Source: Caldanaerobius fijiensis DSM 17918 (GTDB taxonomy: Bacteria; Bacillota; Thermoanaerobacteria; Thermoanaerobacterales; Caldanaerobiaceae). From it: 59,949 nucleotides of DNA. Positions 27,405-37,211 of the stretch are shown here, piece by piece. The stretch covers positions 1-59,949 of the forward strand of contig NZ_FQVH01000015.1 in assembly GCF_900129075.1 (NCBI RefSeq). The letters run 5' to 3'. The position numbers were made by a program, and so were the translations under genes. The notes below the pieces were generated by a model. The model was not told the DNA's origin. It did no database searches and was given only the letters and a program-made list of their open reading frames with translations. Positions within the stretch are counted from its first letter, which is position 1, and each line of letters begins with the position of its first letter.

Positions 27405-29297
27405 ATGATAAAAACACTTCATACTCCGTTGCCTTTAGGAGCTATAAAGCCTAAAGGTTGGCTTTATAATCAATTGCAAATCCAAGCTAATGGTTTGACG
27501 GGGCATCTGGATGAAATATGGGATTCGGTGGGTTCTTACAGTGCGTGGCTAGGGGGAACTGGCGAAAATTGGGAAAGAGGCCCGTATTACTGTGATGGAT
27601 TAATACCGTTGGCCTATCTGTTAAATGATGAAAGGCTTATAGAGAAAGCCAAAAAGTGGGTAGAATGGACATTAAATAGCCAGAAGGAAAACGGCTTCTT
27701 TGGACCAGAAAACAACGATGATTGGTGGCCTAGGATGATAATGCTCAAGGCATTGATTCAATATTACGAAGCTACTGCTGATTCAAGGGTTTTAGAGTTT
27801 ATGACGAAATATTTTGCCTATCAAAAGTCTCATATAAAAGAGAGACCATTAAAGGATTGGGCACAGGCCAGGGGCGGTGAGAACATATTCGCCATATATT
27901 GGTTGTATAATAAAACAGGTGATAGAGAGCTGTTGGATTTGGCTGAAATTATATTTGATCAAACACTGAATTGGACTGATTTCTTTAATGATTTTCCTTT
28001 TGTCCGTCCTATAAGGTATTATTATGAATGGGAATATGTTATAAAGCGACCTCACGATGAGTTAGTAAGACTTATGAACTATCATTACAATCATGTGGTT
28101 AATGTAGCCATGGCTATAAAAGAGCCAGCATTGCGATATCTTTATACCAATAATCCCATACACAAGGAAGCCGTTGTAAATGCTATAGAAAACCTTATGA
28201 AATATCATGGTGTTGCAAATGGAATGTTTACAGGTGATGAACATTTAAGCGGCCGTAATCCATCACAGGAAACAGAACTATGTGCTGTGGTAGAGTATAT
28301 GTTCAGCCTGCAAGTATTGCTGTCAATATTTGAGAGTACTATGTTTTCGGATATATTGGAAAAAGTAGCGTATAATGCTTTACCAGCTGCTTTTACCAAA
28401 GATATGTGGGGGCATCAATATGATCAGCAGGCCAATCAGGTACTGGTGACTAAAGCAAAAAGAAATTGGTATAATAACGGCGATGAATCCAATCTTTTTG
28501 GTTTGGAACCCAACTTTGGTTGTTGTACTGCCAACATGCATCAAGGATGGCCTAAATTTGTTAACAGTTTGTGGATGTTAGCTGATAATGGTGTGGTAGC
28601 GTTGACATATGCTCCATGTAGTGTTAACACAAAAGTGGGTAATGGCATCAATATTGTTATTGACGAACAAACCGATTATCCATTTGATGAAAGTATAACC
28701 TTTACTGTACATTGTGATAAATCTGTTTGCTTTCCATTAAAGCTGCGCATACCAGGTTGGTGCTATAAAGCAGAAGTGATGGTGAATGGTGGTTTATTTG
28801 CTACTCCGCATGCGGGCACTTTTGCTATTGTAAAGCGAGAATGGAGTGATGGTGATCAAATTATTCTACGGTTGCCTATGGATATAAGAATTAGCCGATG
28901 GTACAACAATTCGGTGGCTGTAGAGCGTGGTCCTTTGGTATTTTCACTAAGGATTGGAGAACGATGGAGCAAGCTGAGGGGTACTGGTCCTTATGCTGAT
29001 TGGGAGGTATATCCTACTACTCCATGGAACTATGCTTTGCTGTTGGATGTACAAAGCCCCAGTCGTTCTTTTACAATAGAGAAGCATGACGTAACTTATC
29101 AGCCATACGATTCATCCAATCCACCTATTATATTAAAGTGCAAGGGCAAAAGAGTAAAAGAATGGCAGTTACAATCCAATTCGGCAGGCGAATTGCCTAT
29201 GAGTCCTGTGACTTCAGATGAACCAGAGGAAGATATCGAACTCATACCTTATGGAGCAGCTAAATTGAGAATAACACAGTTCCCATATCAAAATTAA
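27405..29297 (+). CDS. GH127 (DUF1680) beta-L-arabinofuranosidase
   Basis: 630 residues with the GH127-type six-hairpin barrel. The zinc/thiolate centre known from Bifidobacterium HypBA1 is recognisable: E291-L-C293 in SQETELCAVVE and the C373-C374 pair in FGCCTANMHQGWPKF. This family is unusual among glycosidases in using a zinc-bound Cys as nucleophile to release beta-L-arabinofuranose. N-terminal LPLGAIKPKGWLYNQL is characteristic. AAGGGGTG precedes the ATG. No signal peptide. Related families (such as GH146) share these motifs, so the exact family number is less sure than the clan. Confidence 0.85.
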   Translation: MIKTLHTPLPLGAIKPKGWLYNQLQIQANGLTGHLDEIWDSVGSYSAWLGGTGENWERGPYYCDGLIPLAYLLNDERLIEKAKKWVEWTLNSQKENGFFGPENNDDWWPRMIMLKALIQYYEATADSRVLEFMTKYFAYQKSHIKERPLKDWAQARGGENIFAIYWLYNKTGDRELLDLAEIIFDQTLNWTDFFNDFPFVRPIRYYYEWEYVIKRPHDELVRLMNYHYNHVVNVAMAIKEPALRYLYTNNPIHKEAVVNAIENLMKYHGVANGMFTGDEHLSGRNPSQETELCAVVEYMFSLQVLLSIFESTMFSDILEKVAYNALPAAFTKDMWGHQYDQQANQVLVTKAKRNWYNNGDESNLFGLEPNFGCCTANMHQGWPKFVNSLWMLADNGVVALTYAPCSVNTKVGNGINIVIDEQTDYPFDESITFTVHCDKSVCFPLKLRIPGWCYKAEVMVNGGLFATPHAGTFAIVKREWSDGDQIILRLPMDIRISRWYNNSVAVERGPLVFSLRIGERWSKLRGTGPYADWEVYPTTPWNYALLLDVQSPSRSFTIEKHDVTYQPYDSSNPPIILKCKGKRVKEWQLQSNSAGELPMSPVTSDEPEEDIELIPYGAAKLRITQFPYQN

Positions 29298-29549
29298 AGA
29301 AACAATGAGAAAACGCGAGAAATATTCAAAAAAAAAAAAAACAGCGAATATTCGACGAATTTGGTCAAATTTGGACTTTGAAAATGTTTTTATAGAAGAT
29401 TAAAGTAATATTTAGCAATAGGAGCATAATATATTAATAGTAAAAGTTTACAAGGAGGTGATTTTATCGGTGAAAATTTAATTGATAGAGTGGACATATA
29501 CAGTGACAAATAAAATCTAAAGTAAAATGATACGAGGGGGAGGATGTAC

Positions 29550-31505
29550 GTGCTTAAAAGGAATATTGCTGTCTTTTTATCGGTTATAATGTTATTAACA
29601 ATTCTATTGAGCGGATGTGGAAAAACATCTACAAGCTCGTCTGATAAAACTTCTAATAAAGCTGTATCTTCTAATGTTAAAAAGAACAATGCACCGGTTA
29701 AACTAAAAAATAAAGAAAAAGCTATAGCATATGCTTTTGGTAGTTGGCCTAAACCGCCGTTATATCAAGGTAATCCTTTTGCAGCAGGTGGCGTAGGCTC
29801 AGCGTATGACTGGGTTTACTGTGGCTTATTTCAGTGGTGGAGAAGTACAGGTAATTTTAAGCCGTTTATAGCAGAATCTTATGAACAAAAGGGTTTACAG
29901 ACTATCATTCATTTGAGAAAAGATGTGAAGTGGAACGATGGACAACCATTTACCAGCAAGGATGTCTGGGCGTACTACATTTTAAACAACGGCACTTACG
30001 TAACAAAGTTCCTTAAAAGCATCGATACACCTGATGATTATACGGTGGTGTTTAATTGGGATAAGTTTTCGCCGCCAGATGATTTAAAGATAAAGTATAT
30101 TGCTCATGATGTCCAGGATACAATTCCTTATCATATTTACGGCAAATATGTAGACAAGGCAAAAGAGATACTGGATAAAGCACAGCCTACGGACGATCTA
30201 TCCAAGAGAGGGCCGTTTGGCAAATATATTGATAAAGACACATCTGATGCGTTGAACAAAAATTGGCAGGACTTTACGAAAGAAAATCCCAAGTTGCCTA
30301 TTGGTACAGGTCCGTTTATGGTACAGAAAGTGACAGCATCTGAAATGATCCTGGTAAAGAACCCATATTTCTTCTGGAAGGACAATGTGAAATTTGATAA
30401 AGTTCATCTATATATAGCCGATCAGCCAGGGGCTTTGGCCATGTTCAGATCCGGCAAGACCAATCTGGCTGGTGGATGGGAAACAGGAGGTACAAAGGAT
30501 ATCATCGAAAATCTATTGCAGACAAACAAAGATTTGGTTTTCTATCCCGCAGGTGATCCGGCCGCATTTGGCACATCTTTTAACATACAGAAAGCACCTT
30601 TTGACGATGTCAATGTAAGAAAAGCTGTGCTATACGCTGTAGATAGGAGCAAAATAAGGGATGTAGCTAACCCTTATGCAACGCTGGTGGACTATGCTGC
30701 TACAGCATTACTTCCTATACCTCAGTTTATGGATCCATGGGTATCAAAGGATATACAGGATAAGCTGACAAAATATAAATACGATCCTGCCAAGGCAGAA
30801 GAGATGTTGAAGGCATCAGGGTGGACAAAAGGCTCTGATGGAATCTGGCGAGACAAAAACGGTAAGATGTATAATTTAACGATTGCGTGTCAATCAGGAT
30901 GGCCTGTAAAAGGCATGGAAGTACAGGCAGAAGAGATGACGAAGTTTGGATTGCCTACAAAACTTACGGTACAGGATCCCAGCATTTACTACACCAATGC
31001 TACGAGGCCAAAGGCTATGTATAATATGGCGTGGGATTTTATGTTTAACTGGACTAATGATGGAATAAATGATCCACCTACAATATTTAATAACTTTTTC
31101 AATGGTTTTCCAGGGCAAGCAGGCAATTTCCCCACGTTTAAGAGTGGTCCGGATCAGGGCCGCACTAACATGATATTTAAAGGGCCGGATGGCAAGGATG
31201 TTAACATTAACGATGTGTTGAAGAAAATGCCTTATATGAGTGAAGACGAATTGAAAAAGGTTTCAGGAGATCTGGTATGGATTATAAATGAAAATGCACT
31301 GGCATTTACCTGGTTCTGGAATACAGGTACAACCATGGTTAATGCCGGGCAGATCGGCGGTGTGCCTATGGAGGATCAGCTGGCGAAATACAACAGGAAT
31401 ATGCCTATGCCTGCAACTGATAAAGATTATGACGATGTGATGGCGTTCTGGATGCCTGGCATATTAAAGTATTATATTGCGACGGGTCAGGTTTATCCTA
31501 AATGA
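29550..31505 (+). CDS. Family-5 extracellular solute-binding lipoprotein
   Basis: 651 residues. Lipoprotein signal MLKRNIAVFLSVIMLLTILLSGC with lipobox LSGC, then a Ser/Thr/Lys linker. The mature protein has SBP_bac_5 hallmarks: TIIHLRKDVKWNDGQPFTSKDVWAYY, PIGTGPFMVQK and FNIQKAPFDDVNVRKAV. GTG 29550 is chosen because GGGGGAGG ends immediately before the earlier ATG (29544). In the family these bind peptides, but thermophile members also bind oligosaccharides. There are no Dpp/Opp permease genes alongside. A paralog lies at 54077-56008; both begin with GSWPKPPLYQGN. Confidence 0.85.
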   Translation: MLKRNIAVFLSVIMLLTILLSGCGKTSTSSSDKTSNKAVSSNVKKNNAPVKLKNKEKAIAYAFGSWPKPPLYQGNPFAAGGVGSAYDWVYCGLFQWWRSTGNFKPFIAESYEQKGLQTIIHLRKDVKWNDGQPFTSKDVWAYYILNNGTYVTKFLKSIDTPDDYTVVFNWDKFSPPDDLKIKYIAHDVQDTIPYHIYGKYVDKAKEILDKAQPTDDLSKRGPFGKYIDKDTSDALNKNWQDFTKENPKLPIGTGPFMVQKVTASEMILVKNPYFFWKDNVKFDKVHLYIADQPGALAMFRSGKTNLAGGWETGGTKDIIENLLQTNKDLVFYPAGDPAAFGTSFNIQKAPFDDVNVRKAVLYAVDRSKIRDVANPYATLVDYAATALLPIPQFMDPWVSKDIQDKLTKYKYDPAKAEEMLKASGWTKGSDGIWRDKNGKMYNLTIACQSGWPVKGMEVQAEEMTKFGLPTKLTVQDPSIYYTNATRPKAMYNMAWDFMFNWTNDGINDPPTIFNNFFNGFPGQAGNFPTFKSGPDQGRTNMIFKGPDGKDVNINDVLKKMPYMSEDELKKVSGDLVWIINENALAFTWFWNTGTTMVNAGQIGGVPMEDQLAKYNRNMPMPATDKDYDDVMAFWMPGILKYYIATGQVYPK

Positions 31506-31544
31506 TGTAGAAATATAGAGGCGAAAATTTAGAGGTACTAAGGA

Positions 31545-31592
31545 CTACAGTAAAGGGATTTGCTGCCTTACAAGCAAATCCCTTTACTGTAG
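31545..31592 (+). other. 20-bp perfect stem-loop between binding-protein genes
   Basis: The arms at 31545-31564 and 31573-31592 are exact complements around an 8-nt loop. There is no U-tract after it. It separates the family-5 binding protein from the sugar importer and may cause termination or protect the upstream mRNA. Confidence 0.6.
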
Positions 31593-31626
31593 AAATAAGT
31601 GATTAATTAAGAGGGGGAGTTGATCT

Positions 31627-33150
31627 ATGAAAAGGCACCTTATATGGTTATTTTGCCTGCTCGCAATTTTTGTATTGTCGGGCTGTACAGGCAATTATAG
31701 CTATATAGTAAAAGGCCTTGTGCCACAGGGGAGCGGGAAAGCAACAAACAGTTCTTCGGAAGATATCAATTACAGCACAAACAATACCGGTGGCGAAAAG
31801 GTTATTGTGGTAGATGCCGGTGGAGGTACGGGGAATTATTATTCTACAAAGAGCATGGTAAAGTCTGATGCCAATCCGTATCCATATAATGAGTTAAGAG
31901 TGTTGGCTGATCAATGGGAAAAGCTGCATCCGGGAGTAAAGATACAGATATTGGATACAACATTTGGCGGTGATCCTCAAAGGCTTATCCCTTTGTTTAT
32001 AGGTAAAAAAGCACCTGATATTGTGTACATGAATATGGGAGCATATAAAAATATGATTGTGGGTAAGGATTGGGTTATACCATCTGACTCGTATTTAGAA
32101 AAACCCAACAAATACGTACCGGGGAATAAGCACTGGATTGACCAATTTAACAAGGTATGGGTGGATGCCCTAAGATCTCCTGATGGCCACTTGTACTGGG
32201 TTGGCCTTGATACTATACCTATAGGCATTATATACAACAAAGATATGTTTGAAAAAGCTGGAATAGATAAGATACCGGAGACCTTTGGGGAATTTATGGA
32301 TGCGCAAAAAAAACTCCGCGAGGTTGGTGTGATACCGTATTTGCCGCTATATCACTGGTATGATATATTCCTAGGTGGCTGCTTTATGAATTCGTATCTG
32401 CCCAAGATGGATGTACTGGTAAAAGATGGGGTTATAGATAACCAAGAATTTGCGAGGGGCTTTACTAAAGGCATATTCTCTTTTGATTCACCGCAGTTTG
32501 TGGCATATCTCAAATTCGTGAAAGAAAAGACCAAATATTATCCAAAGGGTTGGATGACGGCAAATGCTCTTGATCTGTTTTTAAATGGCAAAGTGGGAAT
32601 GATAGAAGGTATAAGCATTCACATGCGGACTATCAGTGATGACAAATCCAGAAAATTTGATTTTGGGATAATGCCATATCCTATCGTATCAAAGGAAGAT
32701 TCGCCTTATGGTGGCATAGGCGTTGTGAGAGGAGATGCAGGCTATAGCACTACATGGCTTGTTACGAATACTACGAAGGTTAAGGGAACTACAGATCTGG
32801 CTTTTGATTTTCTTCAGTTCTTAACTGAGCCACATAACAACAGCTTGATGGTAAATAAGCTAGGGACCGCCACACCAGCTGTAAATGGCGCAGAACCATT
32901 GCCTCTGTTTAAACCTCTTTATGACGCGGCGATAGAGGACCAAAAGAAAGGTTTTGTGGATTGGCATACCTTTGCATTATGGGATTCGCTTTCTTTACGC
33001 GCCCACGACCAGTTTGAAACAAATTATTACCCAGGATATATTTTAGGAAAGTATAGCCTGAAGCAGATGATAGATTCCTTGACGGCTGAGATGAAAATAT
33101 CCGTTCAGGAGCAGATAAGACAGAATCACTGGGATACATCTAAATGGTAG
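31627..33150 (+). CDS. Family-1 sugar ABC substrate-binding lipoprotein
   Basis: 507 residues with a lipoprotein signal (LIWLFCLLAIFVLSGC) and a long low-complexity linker rich in Ser, Asn and Gly up to about residue 75. The SBP_bac_1 fold follows: LADQWEKLHPGVKIQILD, WVGLDTIPIGIIYNKDMFEKAGI, and AFDFLQFLTEP. It heads a binding-protein/permease/permease operon (16- to 20-bp gaps), the typical CUT1 oligosaccharide importer of Gram-positives, which borrows a shared MsmK-type ATPase; none is in the window. The neighbours suggest a rhamnose/arabinose-containing oligosaccharide. Confidence 0.88.
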   Translation: MKRHLIWLFCLLAIFVLSGCTGNYSYIVKGLVPQGSGKATNSSSEDINYSTNNTGGEKVIVVDAGGGTGNYYSTKSMVKSDANPYPYNELRVLADQWEKLHPGVKIQILDTTFGGDPQRLIPLFIGKKAPDIVYMNMGAYKNMIVGKDWVIPSDSYLEKPNKYVPGNKHWIDQFNKVWVDALRSPDGHLYWVGLDTIPIGIIYNKDMFEKAGIDKIPETFGEFMDAQKKLREVGVIPYLPLYHWYDIFLGGCFMNSYLPKMDVLVKDGVIDNQEFARGFTKGIFSFDSPQFVAYLKFVKEKTKYYPKGWMTANALDLFLNGKVGMIEGISIHMRTISDDKSRKFDFGIMPYPIVSKEDSPYGGIGVVRGDAGYSTTWLVTNTTKVKGTTDLAFDFLQFLTEPHNNSLMVNKLGTATPAVNGAEPLPLFKPLYDAAIEDQKKGFVDWHTFALWDSLSLRAHDQFETNYYPGYILGKYSLKQMIDSLTAEMKISVQEQIRQNHWDTSKW

Positions 33151-33165
33151 AGGAGGGGAAGTCAA

Positions 33166-34056
33166 ATGGGTTTGCTGCGAGAGATTTACAGAAAAAAAGA
33201 ACTGTATCTATATCTGCTGCCTGCATTTATCATTATATTGATTTTTGGCTATTATCCTGCTGTTATCGCATTTTACTACGCATTTACTGATTGGGATGGG
33301 AATATAGCCAATTTCATAGGTTTTAGAAATTTCGTCAATCTATTTGTAAACGATAGGATATTTATTTCTTCAATATATAACATGGTGATTTTGCTAATAG
33401 CTGGCATGATAACAGGCCTTATTCCTCCATTGCTTGGAGCAGAATTGTTGTTTAATATGAAGAATAAGAAGCTCAGCAATATATACAGGTTTTTGTTTAT
33501 AATTCCCATGCTGATACCAAGTGTGGTAATAATGTTGGTGTGGCAAAACCTTGTATTTGAACCCAACGTAGGCTTGCTGAACTCTATATTGAGCGCATTG
33601 GGCTTTGAGAAAATTGGATGGTTAGGAGATTACCATACTGCACTGTATTCTCTGATTTTGATAGGCTTTCCATGGGTATCAGGGGTCAATTTCCTTATTT
33701 ATATGGCAGGGCTTCAAAACGTGCCTGAAAGCGTTTACGACTCGGCCAAGTTGGATGGAGCTACTGGTATTAAACGGTTTATTTACATTGACTTGCCTCT
33801 CTTGTTGGGTCAGATAAAGCTATTGGTAATACTCGGGCTTATTGGCGGTATTCAAGGTTTTGGCCTACAATATATTTTGACAAACGGTGGTCCGGCCAAC
33901 AGCACTATGGTGCCAGGCTACTGGATGTACAGAAATGCGTTTGGGTACGGCAATTTTGGCTATGCATCTGCAATAGGTTTGCTTATGTTTGGGGTTATTC
34001 TCATACTTACCATTATTAATACCAGAATTGGTAAAGCCAATGAGGTCAACTATTAA
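33166..34056 (+). CDS. Sugar ABC importer permease, MalF/UgpA type
   Basis: 296 residues, six membrane helices, beginning LYLYLLPAFIIILIFGYYPA. The EAA loop is readable as SVYDSAKLDGATGIKRFIYIDLPLL, which docks to the ATPase. GAGGAGGGG precedes ATG 33166. It lies 15 bp after the binding protein. Confidence 0.9.
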   Translation: MGLLREIYRKKELYLYLLPAFIIILIFGYYPAVIAFYYAFTDWDGNIANFIGFRNFVNLFVNDRIFISSIYNMVILLIAGMITGLIPPLLGAELLFNMKNKKLSNIYRFLFIIPMLIPSVVIMLVWQNLVFEPNVGLLNSILSALGFEKIGWLGDYHTALYSLILIGFPWVSGVNFLIYMAGLQNVPESVYDSAKLDGATGIKRFIYIDLPLLLGQIKLLVILGLIGGIQGFGLQYILTNGGPANSTMVPGYWMYRNAFGYGNFGYASAIGLLMFGVILILTIINTRIGKANEVNY

Positions 34057-34075
34057 AAGGGAGAAGGTGGAGATA

Positions 34076-34951
34076 TTGTATAATGTGAAAGTTGAAAGGC
34101 CTGTTGCCAGGACGTTAAGAGTGAGATATATTGATTATAAAGAGTGGATGTTGCATGTTTTGACGTGGTTATTGTTATTTTTCACATTTTTGCCTTTAAT
34201 AGAGATGCTGTTTAAGAGTTTTAAGACACCAGAACAGAACATACATAATCCATGGCTTTTATCGTTTCCACTAAATTTTGATAATTATAAAATCGCATGG
34301 CAGTACGTGAGCGTCTATATCGTAAATACGCTTATAATAACCATAATTGCCGTTGCATTGATTTTGATAATTGCTACTTTGAGCGCTTTTATATTCGCCA
34401 GATTTGACTTTCCGGGTAAAGAGTTTCTGTTTATGTCTATACTGGCACTCATGATGGTTCCGGGAATATTGACACTTATTCCCTTGTTTAAAGTAGTGGA
34501 TAATTTAAAGATATTAAATTCTTATTGGGCCGTAATATTACCTGGTATAAGGTCGCAGCTTCCTTTTGGCATATTTGTATTGCGGACATTTATGGCTGCA
34601 ATACCTGAGGACTTATTTGATGCGGCTAGAATTGACGGCGCTACCACTTTTCAAACCTTTAGAAAGATTGCAATACCGCTGTCCATGCCTATGATATCAA
34701 CACTGGCAATATTGAGCTTGTTGTTTTTCTGGAACGATATCATATGGCCCAGTATTGCGCTGACGTCGCAGGATCTGTATACCATTGCCATAGGCTTGCA
34801 GCCTTTTACGTCAACGACAGCTCAGGTTACCAGGAATTTTGGCCCTGCTATGGCGGGGTATGTGATAACGAGTATACCGCTGCTTGTGGCGTTTTTCTTT
34901 GCTTCGAAACAATTTATAGAAGGCATGACCAGCGGAGCGTTGAAACTTTAG
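34076..34951 (+). CDS. Sugar ABC importer permease, MalG/UgpE type
   Basis: 291 residues, six membrane helices, with EAA loop LFDAARIDGATTFQTFRKIAIPLSMP and the family C-terminal IEGMTSGALK. TTG 34076 is selected because AGAAGGTGG lies at the right distance; the frame is open further back to 33989 inside the partner gene but without a ribosome site. Completes the importer. Confidence 0.88.
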   Translation: MYNVKVERPVARTLRVRYIDYKEWMLHVLTWLLLFFTFLPLIEMLFKSFKTPEQNIHNPWLLSFPLNFDNYKIAWQYVSVYIVNTLIITIIAVALILIIATLSAFIFARFDFPGKEFLFMSILALMMVPGILTLIPLFKVVDNLKILNSYWAVILPGIRSQLPFGIFVLRTFMAAIPEDLFDAARIDGATTFQTFRKIAIPLSMPMISTLAILSLLFFWNDIIWPSIALTSQDLYTIAIGLQPFTSTTAQVTRNFGPAMAGYVITSIPLLVAFFFASKQFIEGMTSGALKL

Positions 34952-35014
34952 AATAATACCGCTGCAGGATAGTTGAACTTTTTGTCCTTATGATAAGTAA
35001 ATTGGGGTGATATA

Positions 35015-36106
35015 ATGAATCAAAGAGAGCGTTTTTTAAACACCATGAGATTTAAATCGGTGGATAGGGTCCCTTTTTATATAGGCGGGCCGTGGGCTAC
35101 GACTTTAAAGCGGTGGCATAGCGAAGGCTTGCCGGAGAATGTAGATTTGAACAGATTGTTTGATGCCGATGGCGTTGTGGAACTTGGAATATATTTTGGT
35201 ATGTGTCCGGCATTTGAGCGAACCGTTTTAGAAGAGGATGATGCCTTCGTGGTTTATATAAACCACGAAGGCATAAAGATGAGGGAAAAGAAGACAGACC
35301 CCGAAACATCTATGCCGGATTTTTTGGAATTTCCCGTAAAAAACCGGGAGGATTATCACAAGCTAAAGTGGCGTTTTCGGCTTAACGCTCAACAGCGCAT
35401 AACCGAGGAGTGGAAGAAAAGAGCAAGGTTTTACAATGAGAATAGCAATTTACCTATAAGAATGTTTGCCGATAGGGAAGGAGGTTTTTTTGGCCCTTTA
35501 AGAAATCTCATGGGACTGGAAAATCTGGTCCTTACGTTTTACGATGACCCTGTGCTCATTGAAGAGATGATGGACGATAAAGCCGAACTGATAATTGCTA
35601 TAGTTGATGAGATATTAAAGTATACAAAAATAGATTTTTTTGCCTTCTGGGAGGATATGGCTTACAATCACGGTTCATTGATATCGCCGCAAATGGTGAG
35701 AAAATTTATGTTGCCACGCTATAGAAAGGTTACGGATTTTTTGAGATCAAAGGGCATTGATCTGATCTTTGTAGACAGCGACGGGGATATAAGCGAGCTT
35801 ATACCCATATGGCTGGAAGCAGGTATCAATGGCGTTTGGCCCTTAGAAGTTCAATCAGGAATGGATGTGGTTAAACTGCGACAGGAATATCCGGAACTTC
35901 GCATGATCGGCGGTATAGACAAAAAAGTACTGGCTAAAGATGAGAGGGCTATAAGAGAAGAGATATTGCGTAAAGTACCACCTCTCATAGAAAAAGGCGG
36001 ATACATACCTGATGTAGACCATTCTATTCCGCCAGATGTGCCGTTGAAAAACTATTTGTATTATCTTAAATGCTTGAGAAGCGTTATTGAGAAAGGGAGC
36101 TGTTGA
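35015..36106 (+). CDS. URO-D-fold protein, copy A of tandem three
   Basis: 363 residues, MNQRERFLNTMRFKSVDRVPF, clearly of the uroporphyrinogen decarboxylase/MtaA superfamily. Where MtaA-type enzymes have H-x-C, it reads D254-S-D256-G, so the classical zinc site is absent; the late VDHSIPPDVP segment is kept. Two adjacent paralogs follow. The gene is 63 bp after the sugar permease and probably shares its transcript, suggesting a role in metabolising the imported sugar. A 34-bp perfect palindrome lies in codons 76-87. Not a haem-pathway HemE: the substrate-binding Arg motif of HemE is not seen. Confidence 0.82.
   Translation: MNQRERFLNTMRFKSVDRVPFYIGGPWATTLKRWHSEGLPENVDLNRLFDADGVVELGIYFGMCPAFERTVLEEDDAFVVYINHEGIKMREKKTDPETSMPDFLEFPVKNREDYHKLKWRFRLNAQQRITEEWKKRARFYNENSNLPIRMFADREGGFFGPLRNLMGLENLVLTFYDDPVLIEEMMDDKAELIIAIVDEILKYTKIDFFAFWEDMAYNHGSLISPQMVRKFMLPRYRKVTDFLRSKGIDLIFVDSDGDISELIPIWLEAGINGVWPLEVQSGMDVVKLRQEYPELRMIGGIDKKVLAKDERAIREEILRKVPPLIEKGGYIPDVDHSIPPDVPLKNYLYYLKCLRSVIEKGSC
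35241..35274. repeat. 34-bp perfect palindrome inside a coding region
   Basis: The 17-bp half ATGCCTTCGTGGTTTAT (35241-35257) is followed at once by its exact reverse complement (35258-35274). It encodes AFVVYINHEGI in the URO-D copy A frame. The flanking bases (35240 and 35275) do not pair, so the symmetry is exactly 34 bp. Confidence 0.95.
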
Positions 36107-36120
36107 AGGGCGGTGCTGTT

Positions 36121-37185
36121 ATGAAGGAAATGACAAAAAGGGAAAGGGTTTTAAGGACAATTAATTTTCAGGAGACGGATAGAATACCGGTCTACGACAT
36201 CATAGACAATGACAATATACGGGAATACATTGGCGGGGAGAAGATAACTGAAGAAAATGCGTGGAGATTGGAGTATGCCGCAATAAGAGAGTTGCTGGAC
36301 ATGACGCGCATGATCGTAGTGCCCAATTTCCATCCTGGATATTCTGCGAATGAAGATGGTTTTGTTTATTATAACGATAGATATACATCCTGGATAGAAA
36401 AGAGGCCTTTTGATGACGTAGAAGGGTTGAAAAAGTGGGTTGAGAAGGATATTGACAGAAAAAACAGATGGCAACCTGACGAGGCTTATGTAAAAAGTTA
36501 TAGAGAACGTATAATAAAACATATGAGAGGTATAGGCGATGATACGGTGATCGTGGTAGAAAGCGATGTTGGCCTGGATTATGCTCGCAGTATGGCAGGT
36601 ATAGAGCTTTTTAGCTACTTGATGGCTGACGAACCAGATCTGGTGTCGGAATGGCTGGAAGCTTTAAATCAGGCTGAGATAAGGCGGGCTAAGGCCATCG
36701 CTGACCCTGAACTGGTACCTATAGTGTTGACTTATACGGATCTGGCATATAAGAGTGGACCTATATTTCCTCCGGCTTTCTTAAAAAAAGAATTCTTCCC
36801 GCGGTTAAAACGGCTCAACGATACCTATCATGATGCAGGGGTAAAATGCCTTTTCCATTCAGACGGAAATCTCATGCCCATAATGGATGATCTGGTTGAT
36901 GCGGGTATCGATGGTATAAATCCCATGGAGACAGTAGCTGGCATGAGCATAAAAGAGGTAAGGCAACGCTATGGCGATAAACTGTTTATAACCGGCGGCA
37001 TAGATGTTAGCCAGTTGATGGCATTTGGTACAGTAGAAGAAGTGCGGGAAGCTTGTATTAATGCTATTGAAGAGGCAGGCGGTGTAGGTTATTTCTTGGG
37101 TTCGACCACGGAACTGCATCCCAATATACCTGCTGAAAACATCATGGCGATGGTAGAAGTAGCCCGCACTTATAAAAAGAGATAG
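36121..37185 (+). CDS. URO-D-fold protein, copy B of tandem three
   Basis: 354 residues starting MKEMTKRERVLRTINFQETDRIP; ATG 36121 is chosen from AAGGGCGGTG upstream, 14 bp after copy A. At the zinc position it has H246-S-D248-G, keeping His but replacing Cys by Asp. The C-terminal segment differs from copies A and C (STTELHPNIPAENI instead of VDHxxPPDVP), so it is the most distinct of the three. The VKCLFHSDGNLMPIMDDLVDAGIDGINPME stretch is otherwise family-typical. Function unknown; part of the importer/rhamnosidase locus. Confidence 0.82.
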   Translation: MKEMTKRERVLRTINFQETDRIPVYDIIDNDNIREYIGGEKITEENAWRLEYAAIRELLDMTRMIVVPNFHPGYSANEDGFVYYNDRYTSWIEKRPFDDVEGLKKWVEKDIDRKNRWQPDEAYVKSYRERIIKHMRGIGDDTVIVVESDVGLDYARSMAGIELFSYLMADEPDLVSEWLEALNQAEIRRAKAIADPELVPIVLTYTDLAYKSGPIFPPAFLKKEFFPRLKRLNDTYHDAGVKCLFHSDGNLMPIMDDLVDAGIDGINPMETVAGMSIKEVRQRYGDKLFITGGIDVSQLMAFGTVEEVREACINAIEEAGGVGYFLGSTTELHPNIPAENIMAMVEVARTYKKR

Positions 37186-37211
37186 GAATTCTAAAAGGGT
37201 GGGGTTGCAAC

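Noticed and set aside
29328-29341. Run of 14 A as a possible regulatory or slippage tract
   Set aside because: It is intergenic; no promoter is placed to use it convincingly, and I cannot tell biology from a variable homopolymer.
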